From assembly GCA_030146285.1 (NCBI GenBank), contig JASLBZ010000138.1, forward strand, positions 1 through 9,113: a stretch of 9,113 nucleotides of DNA, read 5' to 3'. Both the position numbers and the translations under genes were made by a program. The DNA comes from Neisseriaceae bacterium (lineage in GTDB: Bacteria; Pseudomonadota; Gammaproteobacteria; Burkholderiales; Neisseriaceae). This document shows positions 1 to 6,777 of the stretch, in pieces; position 1 is the first letter of the stretch; the number at the start of each line of letters is the position of its first letter. Under the pieces are notes generated by a model, which searched no databases, was not told the DNA's origin, and was given only the letters and a program-made list of their open reading frames with translations.

Positions 1-418
1 CTGCATAACGGGTATACATGCGCAGCAAATCACCAGCAAAGAGTGCAGCTTCGTCACCACCTGTACCTGCTCGAACTTCGATAAAAATATTTTTATCGTC
101 ATCGGCATCTTTTGGCAGCAACAGTTTTTGCAATTCAGCATCCAAAGATTCAATATCCGTTTTAGCGGCCTGAATTTCTTCTTCTGCAAATTCTTTCATT
201 TCAGGGTCTGATAACATCTCTTGTGCATCGACAAGATTTTGTTTTGCAGCCTCATAAGCCAAAAAGGTTTCCACCAAAGGTGTGATTTCGGCATGTTCGC
301 GGGTCAACTTACGGTACTCATCCATATTATTGGTTGCGTTTTCACTGGCCAATAAGTGGGTGACTTCTTCTAGTCTGTCCGTTAATTGTTGTAATTTTTG
401 TATTAAAGAAGGTTTCAT
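1..418 (-). CDS. prfA: Peptide chain release factor 1 (RF1), N-terminal part, truncated by window edge
   Basis: RF1 recognises UAA and UAG stop codons on the ribosome and triggers release of the finished protein in the cytoplasm. Read on the minus strand from ATG at 418, the window gives 139 codons starting MKPSLIQKLQQL. Residues 1 to about 110 are the charged helical N-terminal domain. At about residues 116-124 comes RAGTGGDEA, a hallmark of class I bacterial release factors just after that domain. The codon-recognition PxT motif and catalytic GGQ motif would lie beyond position 1 and cannot be checked. RF2 is less likely because the N-terminus resembles RF1 and the gene follows hemA, the classical hemA-prfA order. 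The gap to the hemA stop is 43 bases with no obvious terminator, so cotranscription is likely. No strong Shine-Dalgarno sequence precedes the ATG. Identity is secure; the gene is incomplete. Confidence 0.95.
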   Translation of the reverse strand, partial: MKPSLIQKLQQLTDRLEEVTHLLASENATNNMDEYRKLTREHAEITPLVETFLAYEAAKQNLVDAQEMLSDPEMKEFAEEEIQAAKTDIESLDAELQKLLLPKDADDDKNIFIEVRAGTGGDEAALFAGDLLRMYTRYA

Positions 419-461
419 AGCACGATAAATCAGCGAATTTAAATGAGGCTAGCACTTTAAC

Positions 462-1712
462 TTATTCTGATGGCAATTGGTACACTTTTGTTAATACATC
501 GATAACTTCTTGATCATGTCCAGATGCTTGAGACAAAGAATGGGTGGGTGCATGCAATAACTTGTTGGTTAATTGCACTGATAAGCGTTGTAAAACATCC
601 TCAGCCGACTCGCCTTTTGCCAATTGACGCAGGGCATTGTTCAAGACATATTGGCGGGCTAACTCACCATTGTCGCGTAAAGCACGAATCAAAGGCACAG
701 ATTCGCGGCTTTTTTGCCATTGTAAAAATTCGCTCACGCGAGTATCGATAATGCTTTCGGCTTCAGAAGCAGCTTGTTTGCGTGCATCTTGCCCCATTTG
801 TACAATGCCAGACATGTCATCGACTGTGTACAAAAAAGCATCACTTAAGTCAGCTACTTCAGGTTCAATATCGCGAGGTACGGCCAAGTCCAATAAGAAT
901 ATGGGCTTATGGCGACGCAGTTTTAAAGCTTTTTCAACCAAGCCTTTACCAATAATCGGTAAAGGACTGGCTGTAGAAGAAACAATCACGTCGTAATTTT
1001 GTAAAATTTCAGACAGTTCGTGCAATAAAACAGGATTGGCATTTTGACCAATGCTGCGAGTCAATTCATTGGCTCGCTCAATGGTGCGATTGGCAACCGT
1101 CATTTGTTTTGGTGTTTTTGCGGCAAAATAAGTCGCCACCAATTCAATCATCTCGCCCGCACCGACAAACAAAACATTTAGTTGAGAAATGGATGGAAAA
1201 ATTTGCTCAACCATTTTAACAGAAGCAGCTGCCATCGAAACTGAGCTTTCACCAACAGCTGTGTTGCTGCGGACTTCTTTGGCAACAGAAAATGTGCGTT
1301 GAAATAGGGCGTTTAAATTGGTGTGAACTGCATTTTGTTCTTGAGCAACCCGCACTGCATTTTTAAGTTGTCCTAAGATTTGAGGCTCGCCTAAAACCAT
1401 GGAATCCAAGCCACAAGAGACACGAAAAGCGTGGCGGACAGTTTGGTCTTGGGTTAAAGTATACAAGAAAGGTTGAATCTCTTTGCTGGGCAATTGGTGG
1501 TAATCTGCCATCCAGTCAACGATATTGCCAGGATCACCTACGCAATACAATTCAGTTCGGTTGCATGTGGATAAAATGACCGCTTCTTTTGCCGCTTGGT
1601 CACTGACAATTTCTTTTACCGCTTGTGGTAAAATTTGCGCGGCAAATGCCAATCGTTCCCGAATGCTAATCGGTGCCGTTTGATGATTTAAACCAATCGC
1701 TGTTAATTGCAT
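462..1712 (-). CDS. hemA: Glutamyl-tRNA reductase
   Basis: This enzyme reduces glutamyl-tRNA(Glu) with NADPH to glutamate-1-semialdehyde, the first committed step of C5-pathway tetrapyrrole (heme) synthesis. The 416-residue length is normal for the family. The N-terminal catalytic domain has STCNRTELY, with the nucleophilic cysteine at residue 50, as in the characterised enzymes. The substrate-region motif GLDSMVLGEPQILGQ is at 101-115. The NADPH-binding domain has VGAGEM at 183-188 and VANRT near 206-210. The C-terminal region from about 310 is the helical dimerisation domain. The ATG at 1712 has AGGGA about 11 bases upstream and gives the standard N-terminus (MQLTAIGLNHQTAP). It is the first gene of a likely hemA-prfA operon and is divergent from pdxH across a 134-base region containing a Fur-box match. 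No defect is visible. Confidence 0.98.
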   Translation of the reverse strand: MQLTAIGLNHQTAPISIRERLAFAAQILPQAVKEIVSDQAAKEAVILSTCNRTELYCVGDPGNIVDWMADYHQLPSKEIQPFLYTLTQDQTVRHAFRVSCGLDSMVLGEPQILGQLKNAVRVAQEQNAVHTNLNALFQRTFSVAKEVRSNTAVGESSVSMAAASVKMVEQIFPSISQLNVLFVGAGEMIELVATYFAAKTPKQMTVANRTIERANELTRSIGQNANPVLLHELSEILQNYDVIVSSTASPLPIIGKGLVEKALKLRRHKPIFLLDLAVPRDIEPEVADLSDAFLYTVDDMSGIVQMGQDARKQAASEAESIIDTRVSEFLQWQKSRESVPLIRALRDNGELARQYVLNNALRQLAKGESAEDVLQRLSVQLTNKLLHAPTHSLSQASGHDQEVIDVLTKVYQLPSE

Positions 1713-1741
1713 GAGCTTGAGATTCCCTGACGTAATGCGCT

Positions 1742-1784
1742 ATTGTAACGCATCTAAAAGATAAAAAAAACGGCTTTAGGTCAA
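1742..1784 (-). promoter_or_regulatory. Candidate hemA promoter (two weak alternatives)
   Basis: On the minus strand upstream of hemA, TTGACC (1779-1784) is a good -35 element. It is followed after a short 15-base spacer by TATCTT (1758-1763) as a mediocre -10. Alternatively TACAAT (1742-1747) is a good -10, which would give a leader of about 20 bases, but only a T-run lies 17 bases upstream as -35. Neither is a full sigma-70 match, so the assignment is tentative. Confidence 0.3.
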
Positions 1785-1808
1785 GAGTATAGCGATAAAC
1801 GACTGATT

Positions 1809-1828
1809 TATAATGATAATTATTCTCA
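1809..1828. promoter_or_regulatory. Fur box overlapping a perfect -10 in the hemA/pdxH divergent region
   Basis: TATAATGATAATTATTCTC (1809-1827) agrees with the classical 19-bp Fur box GATAATGATAATCATTATC at 16 of 19 positions. In the 7-1-7 view, TGATAAT-T-ATTCTCA (1814-1828) matches TGATAAT-n-ATTATCA at 13 of 14 arm positions. A second overlapping heptamer dimer, offset by 6 bases, matches more weakly (about 11 of 14). The first six bases are TATAAT, a perfect -10 for pdxH that would place transcription start near 1820, although no good -35 is visible. Fur bound here with iron should block pdxH transcription. The hemA start is about 97 bases away on the other side, so an effect on hemA is possible but less direct. 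The site match is direct observation; the regulation is inference. Confidence 0.75.
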
Positions 1829-1846
1829 TTTAGGACAAGGTACAGA

Positions 1847-2491
1847 ATGATGGTCACAGATTTACATGATATTCGTCAAGAGTATGCCAAAAAAGAGTTG
1901 TCGATTACGGACTGCTTAGAAAATCCCATTGACCAATTTACGGTCTGGTTAAATGAAGCCATTGCAGCGCAAGTGCCTGAGCCAACAGCAATGAATGTGG
2001 CTACCGTGGACAAAGATGGGCGTCCGAACAACCGCATTGTGCTCTTAAAAGAAGTCAATAGCGATGGTTTTGTGTTCTTTACCAATTACCATAGCCGCAA
2101 AGGTGAAGCGTTAACAGTGAACCCATTTGCGGCCATGACTTTTTTTTGGCCAGAACTGGAAAGACAAGTTAGAGTTGAGGGTTTGGTGCAACACTTATCA
2201 ACAGAAGCATCAGATGCGTATTTTGAATCGCGTCCATATAGTAGCCGTGTAGGCGCTTGGGCTAGTGAACAAAGCCAAGTGATTTCAGGAAAGTCCATCT
2301 TGGTTGCTCGTGCCGCTGCTTTTGGTGCCAAACACCCATTGAAAATACCACGCCCACCACACTGGGGTGGATATTTGATTGTTCCGGATCGAATCGAATT
2401 TTGGCAAGGCAGGCCCAGTCGTTTACACGATCGGATACAATACCGCTTGCTTGAAAAAGCGCAGTGGATTACTGAACGCTTGGCACCATAA
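1847..2491 (+). CDS. pdxH: Pyridoxamine/pyridoxine 5'-phosphate oxidase
   Basis: PdxH is a cytoplasmic FMN enzyme that oxidises pyridoxine or pyridoxamine 5'-phosphate to pyridoxal 5'-phosphate (PLP), the last step of de novo and salvage B6 synthesis. The 214 residues compare with about 218 in E. coli. The FMN/substrate region RIVLLKEV is at 63-70, with K68 aligning to E. coli Lys72. Y125, R129 and S133 in YFESRPYSS align with the PLP-phosphate ligands Tyr129, Arg133 and Ser137. PPHWGGY is at 170-176, and SRLHDR at 191-196 holds the active-site Arg-x-His pair. The family C-terminus RLAP is intact. Two ATGs are adjacent (1847 and 1850). AAGG at 1837-1840 lies 6 bases before the first and 9 before the second, so the start is uncertain by one residue. 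A Fur-box match sits just upstream, and a terminator-like hairpin follows. Confidence 0.97.
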   Translation: MMVTDLHDIRQEYAKKELSITDCLENPIDQFTVWLNEAIAAQVPEPTAMNVATVDKDGRPNNRIVLLKEVNSDGFVFFTNYHSRKGEALTVNPFAAMTFFWPELERQVRVEGLVQHLSTEASDAYFESRPYSSRVGAWASEQSQVISGKSILVARAAAFGAKHPLKIPRPPHWGGYLIVPDRIEFWQGRPSRLHDRIQYRLLEKAQWITERLAP

Positions 2492-2507
2492 GTGGCGTTT
2501 TCATCGT

Positions 2508-2534
2508 AAAGGCTTCCAATAGGCAGCCTTTTTT
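2508..2534 (+). terminator. Rho-independent terminator after pdxH, containing an uptake-sequence core
   Basis: AAAGGCT (2508-2514) pairs with AGCCTTT (2525-2531) across a 10-base loop and runs into a six-T tract ending at 2534. The 3' side contains AGGCAGCCT (2521-2529), the 9-base core repeated elsewhere in the window. The hairpin ends only 12 bases before the next gene, so it may attenuate rather than fully block read-through into the transporter. Confidence 0.65.
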
Positions 2535-2546
2535 ATTTGGATTTTT

Positions 2547-4334
2547 ATGTCAGAAACTCAACATCAAAAACAACAAGCAAAGCCAGATAAAGGCCATGAT
2601 TGGCACAGCATCCAATATGTATTGCCCTATGTTTGGCAATACAAAGGGCGTGTTTGCTTTGCCATGGCTTGTTTAATCATCGCCAAAGTCGCCGGCGTTA
2701 GCATGCCGCTTTATTTAAAAACGATTATTGATGAATTAAGCTTGCCTGCCACAGCCAGTATTGTCCCTGTCGCTGCTTTGGTCGGTTATGGTTTGGCACG
2801 CTTTGCCAGTAGCATCTTCAGTGAGATTCGTGATGCACTGTTTGCAAAGGTGACCCAAGGCGCCATCCGTAAAATATCAAATGCGGTTTTTGCACATTTG
2901 CTTTCATTGTCCATGCGTTTTCATTTAATGCGTCAAACAGGCGGTTTAAGCCGAGACATTGAACGTGGTAGTCGTGGTATTGGTTTTTTATTGAATTTTA
3001 TGGTGTTCAATATTATCCCAACCTTGCTTGAAATCAGCATGGTTGCCGGTATTTTATTGTGGCGCTACGATGGGCTATTTGCTGCGGTGACTTTAAGCAC
3101 AATTGGTCTTTATATTGCATTTACTTTGTTTTTCACCAATAAGCGCTTACTCGTGCGTCGTCGCATGAATATGATTGACAGTGAGGCCAATAGCAAAGCA
3201 ATTGATGCCTTGATTAACTACGAAACCGTTAAGTATTTTAACAATGAAAAATTTGAGACCAATCGCTACGATGAAAACATGGGGCGTTGGGAAAAGGCTG
3301 CAATTAAAAACCAGCTGACATTAAGCGGCTTGAATGCTGGCCAAGGCTTGATTATTACCACGGGCATTATCTTATTGCTTTGGTTGTCTGCCAAAGGCGT
3401 CACACAAAAAACCATGACGGTGGGCGATGTGGTCTTGGTATCTGCCTATTTGACCCAATTGTACGCTCCGTTAAATTTCTTGGGCTTTGTATACCGTGAA
3501 ATTAAAAATTCATTGGCAGATATGGAGCGCATGTTTGGTTTGTTAAGGCAAGGTGCAGAAATCAAAGACAGCGCCAACGCCCAAACCTTAAATGCTGTGC
3601 AAGCCAACATCGTTTTTCAGGATGTTGATTTTTCTTATGAGCACAATCGCCAAATTCTAAAAGATGTTTCTTTTACCATTCCTGCAGGGCATACCGTTGC
3701 TGTGGTCGGGGATTCGGGTGCGGGTAAATCGACTTTATCGCGCTTATTATTTCGTTTTTATGACATTAATTGCGGTTCAATTGCAATCAATGGCATCGAC
3801 ATTCGCGACTATACCCAAGCGAGCTTACGCGAACACATTGGAATTGTGCCGCAAGACACAGTTTTGTTTAATGACAGTATTTTTTACAATATTGCTTATG
3901 GCAAAACAGGGGCAACGCGTGAGGAAGTTGAAGCTGTTGCTAAAGCCGCCCATATTCATGACTTTATTATGAAGCTGCCTGAAGCGTATGCCACACCTGT
4001 GGGTGAGCGTGGCTTAAAGCTCTCCGGTGGTGAAAAGCAACGTGTTGCCATTGCCAGAACCTTATTGAAAAATCCACCCATTATGATTTTTGATGAAGCC
4101 ACCAGTGCCTTGGATACCCGTACCGAACGCTCGATTCAAGAAGAGTTGGTGCACATTGCCAAAGACCGAACCACTTTGATTATTGCACACCGGCTATCCA
4201 CCATTGTCGAAGCCGATACCATCTTGGTGATGAGTGATGGGAAAATTATTGAATCAGGCTCGCATCAGGCTTTGCTTAGCCAAAATGCACGTTATGCGCA
4301 AATGTGGGCCTTGCAACAAGCCCAGTTGGATTGA
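2547..4334 (+). CDS. Atm1/HMT1-type ABC exporter half-transporter (fused permease and ATPase)
   Basis: This is a 595-residue inner-membrane ABC exporter half, expected to act as a homodimer. Six hydrophobic segments lie at roughly 33-50, 71-90, 152-172, 175-197, 262-282 and 290-312. The nucleotide-binding domain is complete: Walker A GDSGAGKST (388-396), Q-loop Q436, signature LSGGE (492-496), Walker B IMIFDE (512-517) and H-loop H548. The stretch MRQTGGLSRDIERGSRGI (128-145) is typical of the Atm1/ABCB7 branch rather than MsbA. In the fifth segment LNAGQ (262-266) keeps the Asn and Gln that bind glutathione in bacterial Atm1. Known relatives export glutathione conjugates, polysulfide or metal-thiol species; the actual substrate cannot be read from sequence. 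The ATG has only a weak ribosome site (GGA 6 bases upstream). Transcription must come through the preceding hairpin or from a promoter inside pdxH, since the gap is only 55 bases. Confidence 0.92.
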   Translation: MSETQHQKQQAKPDKGHDWHSIQYVLPYVWQYKGRVCFAMACLIIAKVAGVSMPLYLKTIIDELSLPATASIVPVAALVGYGLARFASSIFSEIRDALFAKVTQGAIRKISNAVFAHLLSLSMRFHLMRQTGGLSRDIERGSRGIGFLLNFMVFNIIPTLLEISMVAGILLWRYDGLFAAVTLSTIGLYIAFTLFFTNKRLLVRRRMNMIDSEANSKAIDALINYETVKYFNNEKFETNRYDENMGRWEKAAIKNQLTLSGLNAGQGLIITTGIILLLWLSAKGVTQKTMTVGDVVLVSAYLTQLYAPLNFLGFVYREIKNSLADMERMFGLLRQGAEIKDSANAQTLNAVQANIVFQDVDFSYEHNRQILKDVSFTIPAGHTVAVVGDSGAGKSTLSRLLFRFYDINCGSIAINGIDIRDYTQASLREHIGIVPQDTVLFNDSIFYNIAYGKTGATREEVEAVAKAAHIHDFIMKLPEAYATPVGERGLKLSGGEKQRVAIARTLLKNPPIMIFDEATSALDTRTERSIQEELVHIAKDRTTLIIAHRLSTIVEADTILVMSDGKIIESGSHQALLSQNARYAQMWALQQAQLD

Positions 4335-4346
4335 TTGGGCGTTAAA

Positions 4347-4384
4347 CACACAGTAGGCAGCCTTAAGAGGCTGCCTACTGTGTG
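4347..4384. terminator. Perfect 17-bp hairpin between convergent transporter and psd genes
   Basis: CACACAGTAGGCAGCCT (4347-4363) is perfectly complementary to AGGCTGCCTACTGTGTG (4368-4384), with a four-base loop TAAG. It lies 12 bases after the transporter stop and 16 bases after the psd stop, so it is positioned as a shared bidirectional terminator. Its inner 9 bp are an inverted pair of AGGCAGCCT, the uptake-sequence core. The left copy extends to AGGCAGCCTTAA, one base off AGGCAGCCTGAA. There is no real T-tract on the plus side and only TTT on the minus side, so intrinsic termination may be incomplete. The hairpin could also protect 3' ends. Confidence 0.75.
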
Positions 4385-4400
4385 CTCACACTTGAATGAA

Positions 4401-5300
4401 TTACTTTGCAATGGCCAACAATTCACCCATGCGAATCGCTTGGGTTGGCATTAAATCATCAGCGAAGTGGATTTTATTGCTTTCAAACAAATTAATCACG
4501 GTTGAGCCCAATTTGAAGCGGCCCATTTCTTCACCTTTTTTCAAGCGAATAGGGGCATCATTTTTGTCATAACAAGTGCGTTGAATAATGCCCGAGCGGG
4601 TTTTGTTGACACAACCACACCAAACCGTCTCGATACTGCCCACAATCGTTGCGCCCACCAAAATCTGTACCATTTTTCCATGTTCAGTATCAAATACACA
4701 GATGAGGCGCTCATTTCTGGCAAACAAATTGGGAATATTTTGTGCGGTTAATGGGCTTACTGAGAATAAATCACCTGGAACATAAATCATTTCTAGCAAC
4801 GTGCCATCACAAGGCATGTGCACACGGTGGTAATCGCTAGGTGACAAATAACTGGTAATGAAGTCACCATCTTTAAAGTGCTCAGACAGTTGGTATTGGC
4901 CTGCTAAAAGGGCTTCAACACTGTAATCATGCCCTTTGGCTTGGAATATTTGTTGTCCTTGAATCTTGCCCAGTTGGCTAACGTAACCATCAGCGGGCAT
5001 AGCCAATGTGTTGCTGTCGCAGACAATGGAGCGTACGGATTCTTTTAATGGACGAACAAAAAATTCATTAAACGTTTTGTAAGCAGAAAATTCGCTATGC
5101 TGCGCTTGGCTCATGTCAATTTTATAGCATTTGGCAAAGGCTTTGATTGCCCATTGGGTAACAAAACCGGCTTCTTGTTTGGCAAACCAGCCTGCCAAAT
5201 GGGTTAAGCCTTGTTTTGGCAATAAGTATTGTAATTGTATTTTGGCTTTATCCAGCACAGCAACCCCGAAGTCTTTATTGATAAACTGTATTTTACCCAT
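4401..5300 (-). CDS. psd: Phosphatidylserine decarboxylase proenzyme
   Basis: Psd decarboxylates phosphatidylserine to phosphatidylethanolamine at the inner membrane, using a self-made pyruvoyl group. This is the E. coli-like type. TFNEFFVRPL (76-85), MPADGYVSQLGK (101-112) and YHRVHMPCDG (157-166) are all present. LGST (264-267) is the self-cleavage motif: the cut falls between G265 and S266, giving a beta chain of 265 residues and a small alpha chain of 34. The expected triad is D104, H161 and S266, equivalent to Asp90, His147 and Ser254 of E. coli. E. coli Psd has a long acidic C-terminal tail that is absent here (299 against 322 residues). The chosen ATG at 5300 adds about 14 residues at the N-terminus and has no clear ribosome site. 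A GTG at residue 15 (5258), with GGGG five bases upstream, would give an N-terminus close to E. coli. It appears monocistronic, after the lysC terminator. Confidence 0.95.
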   Translation of the reverse strand: MGKIQFINKDFGVAVLDKAKIQLQYLLPKQGLTHLAGWFAKQEAGFVTQWAIKAFAKCYKIDMSQAQHSEFSAYKTFNEFFVRPLKESVRSIVCDSNTLAMPADGYVSQLGKIQGQQIFQAKGHDYSVEALLAGQYQLSEHFKDGDFITSYLSPSDYHRVHMPCDGTLLEMIYVPGDLFSVSPLTAQNIPNLFARNERLICVFDTEHGKMVQILVGATIVGSIETVWCGCVNKTRSGIIQRTCYDKNDAPIRLKKGEEMGRFKLGSTVINLFESNKIHFADDLMPTQAIRMGELLAIAK

Positions 5301-5326
5301 TTTGGCGTCAATGCGCTATTTTCGGC

Positions 5327-5332
5327 AATATA
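5327..5332 (-). promoter_or_regulatory. Candidate psd -10 element
   Basis: Minus-strand TATATT lies 27 bases upstream of the psd ATG and is a one-mismatch -10. Nothing close to TTGACA lies 16-18 bases further upstream. The 127 bases between the psd start and the lysC terminator (5301-5427) must contain the psd promoter if the gene is independently transcribed; this is the best single element I can see. Confidence 0.25.
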
Positions 5333-5427
5333 TTTTCAGAATGCCTTAAAAGTAAAGCCAAGATTCAGCATCAATCAAAATGCTTGTGAAAGATAGATGG
5401 ATTCAGGTTGGTGTTCTGGCCAGGCAA

Positions 5428-5460
5428 TAAAAAGACCAAGCGATAAGCTTGGTCTTTTTA
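5428..5460 (-). terminator. Rho-independent terminator of lysC
   Basis: TAAAAAGACCAAGC (5428-5441) pairs perfectly with GCTTGGTCTTTTTA (5447-5460), a 14-bp stem with loop GATAA. Read on the minus strand it begins 21 bases after the lysC stop and ends in a T-run (TTTTTA), a textbook intrinsic terminator. It separates lysC from psd. Confidence 0.88.
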
Positions 5461-5481
5461 TGCATCTTCAAGTTATTGAAT

Positions 5482-5967
5482 TTAAACAGCAGCAGCGTCC
5501 AAACCAAATACTTTGTGCAACACACGAGAAGCCAGTTCCATGTATTTTTCTTCAACCAATACCGATACTTTGATTTCAGAAGTACTGATCATTTGAATAT
5601 TGATGCCTTCTTCTGCCAAGGTGCGGAACATGGTTGAAGCCACACCAACGTGTGAGCGCATGCCCAAGCCAACGATAGAAACTTTAACCACATTGTCGTC
5701 GCCATCCACTTTGGTCGCGCCAATGTTTTTTTGTACTTCTGCTAAAATTTTCAAGGTTTTTTGGTAATCAACACGCGGTACGGTGAATGAGAAGTCAGTG
5801 GTTCCAGCTTCGCCAACGTTTTGGATTATCATGTCCACTTCGATATTGGCATCAGCAACAGCACCAAGGATTTGGTAAGCAATTCCAGGTTTGTCAGGAA
5901 CGCCACGAACATTAATGCGCGCTTGGTTCTTATCAAATGCGATACCCGTAACTGCTGCCTTTTCCAT
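5482..5967 (-). CDS. Probable in-frame beta subunit of aspartate kinase from an internal start
   Basis: Inside lysC, the minus strand reads AGAGGAAGTAAACATG, a strong Shine-Dalgarno sequence (5972-5980) correctly spaced from Met249 (codon 5967-5965). Translation from there yields 161 residues, starting MEKAAVTGIAF and covering just the two ACT domains. In Corynebacterium and Bacillus alpha2beta2 aspartokinases, the beta subunit arises from an internal start at this same domain boundary. Here the ribosome site looks better than the one for the full protein. Production is inferred, but the site is clearly seen. Confidence 0.6.
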   Translation of the reverse strand: MEKAAVTGIAFDKNQARINVRGVPDKPGIAYQILGAVADANIEVDMIIQNVGEAGTTDFSFTVPRVDYQKTLKILAEVQKNIGATKVDGDDNVVKVSIVGLGMRSHVGVASTMFRTLAEEGINIQMISTSEIKVSVLVEEKYMELASRVLHKVFGLDAAAV

Positions 5968-6711
5968 GTTTACTTCCTCTTCAAATGTAATTAAGGTGCC
6001 TTCACCTTCGTCTTGTAAACTGCTTAGTACACGCAAACGTACTTTGTATTTTCCAGCAAATTCCACTGCACGAATTTGCAATACTTTAGAACCCAAACTT
6101 GCAAGTTCAAGCATTTCTTCAAAAGTAATGTGATCCAAACGCTTTGCTTCAGGAACAACGCGAGGGTCGGTGGTGTAAACACCATCGACATCGGTGTAAA
6201 TTTGGCATTCGTCTGCTTTTAAGGCTGCAGCCAAAGCAACAGCAGAAGTGTCTGAGCCACCGCGACCCAAAGTCGTGATGTCATTGTTCTGGTTAATACC
6301 TTGAAAGCCAGCCACAACCAAAACTTTTCCTGCTTTTAAATCTTGGAGCATGGCTTCGCTGTCGATGTCTTCGATGCGGGCTTTGTTATGTGCATTGTCT
6401 GTTTTAACGGCCACTTGCCAGCCTGTTAGGCTTTTGGCTTCAATACCAATGTCTTTAAGTGCCATGGATAAAAGTCCAATGGTGACTTGTTCACCAGTGG
6501 ATAAAATCACATCTAATTCGCGTGGATCTGGAAACTCTTGCATGGATTCTGCTAGTGCCACTAAACGATTGGTTTCTCCGCTCATGGCAGAAACAACAAC
6601 AACAACGTCGTGTCCTTCGGCTTTAAATTTTGCAATGCGTTTCGCAACGTTTTTAATACGGTCAGGCGAACCCACAGATGTACCGCCGTATTTTTGTACA
6701 ATTAATGCCAT
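5482..6711 (-). CDS. lysC: Aspartate kinase (ACT-domain regulated)
   Basis: Aspartokinase phosphorylates L-aspartate to aspartyl-4-phosphate, the entry step to lysine, diaminopimelate, threonine, methionine and isoleucine. The 409-residue length is typical of the stand-alone, ACT-regulated type. The kinase domain (about 1-245) has KYGGTSVG (7-14), STGEQ (71-75), GFQGIN (135-140) and TLGRGGSDTSAVALA (147-161). The regulatory half has two ACT regions, around 265-340 and 345-405; MIIQNVG (294-300) and INIQMISTSEIKVSVL (370-385) are their conserved effector-site strands. Feedback by lysine and/or threonine is expected from the family; which one cannot be read here. Met249 is preceded by a strong ribosome site inside the gene, suggesting a separate in-frame beta subunit. 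The main ATG at 6711 has a weaker AGAAG site. The rph terminator lies 72 bases upstream, so lysC should have its own promoter. Confidence 0.97.
   Translation of the reverse strand: MALIVQKYGGTSVGSPDRIKNVAKRIAKFKAEGHDVVVVVSAMSGETNRLVALAESMQEFPDPRELDVILSTGEQVTIGLLSMALKDIGIEAKSLTGWQVAVKTDNAHNKARIEDIDSEAMLQDLKAGKVLVVAGFQGINQNNDITTLGRGGSDTSAVALAAALKADECQIYTDVDGVYTTDPRVVPEAKRLDHITFEEMLELASLGSKVLQIRAVEFAGKYKVRLRVLSSLQDEGEGTLITFEEEVNMEKAAVTGIAFDKNQARINVRGVPDKPGIAYQILGAVADANIEVDMIIQNVGEAGTTDFSFTVPRVDYQKTLKILAEVQKNIGATKVDGDDNVVKVSIVGLGMRSHVGVASTMFRTLAEEGINIQMISTSEIKVSVLVEEKYMELASRVLHKVFGLDAAAV
5972..5980 (-). promoter_or_regulatory. Internal ribosome binding site within lysC
   Basis: Minus-strand AGAGGAAGT pairs well with the 3' end of 16S rRNA; its AGGA core is 7 bases before ATG at 5967. 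The bases also encode part of the linker between kinase and ACT domains (EEE-V), so a chance purine-rich stretch from Glu codons must be considered. Confidence 0.6.
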
Positions 6712-6730
6712 TTATTTTCTTCTTTGCTTC

Positions 6731-6760
6731 ATGGATATTTTTAAAAAGTGGATGGATATT
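6731..6760 (+). repeat. Two 9-bp direct repeats, 21 bp apart, in the lysC leader
   Basis: ATGGATATT occurs at 6731-6739 and again at 6752-6760, a period of 21 bp (two helical turns), between the rph terminator and the lysC start. This could be a regulator-binding pair or coincidence in AT-rich DNA. No further copies were noticed. Confidence 0.35.
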
Positions 6761-6777
6761 ATTAACACAAATAGGCT

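Noticed and set aside
524..996. Plus-strand open frames opposite hemA
   Set aside because: These are antisense shadows of a well-supported hemA reading frame, with no recognisable motif.
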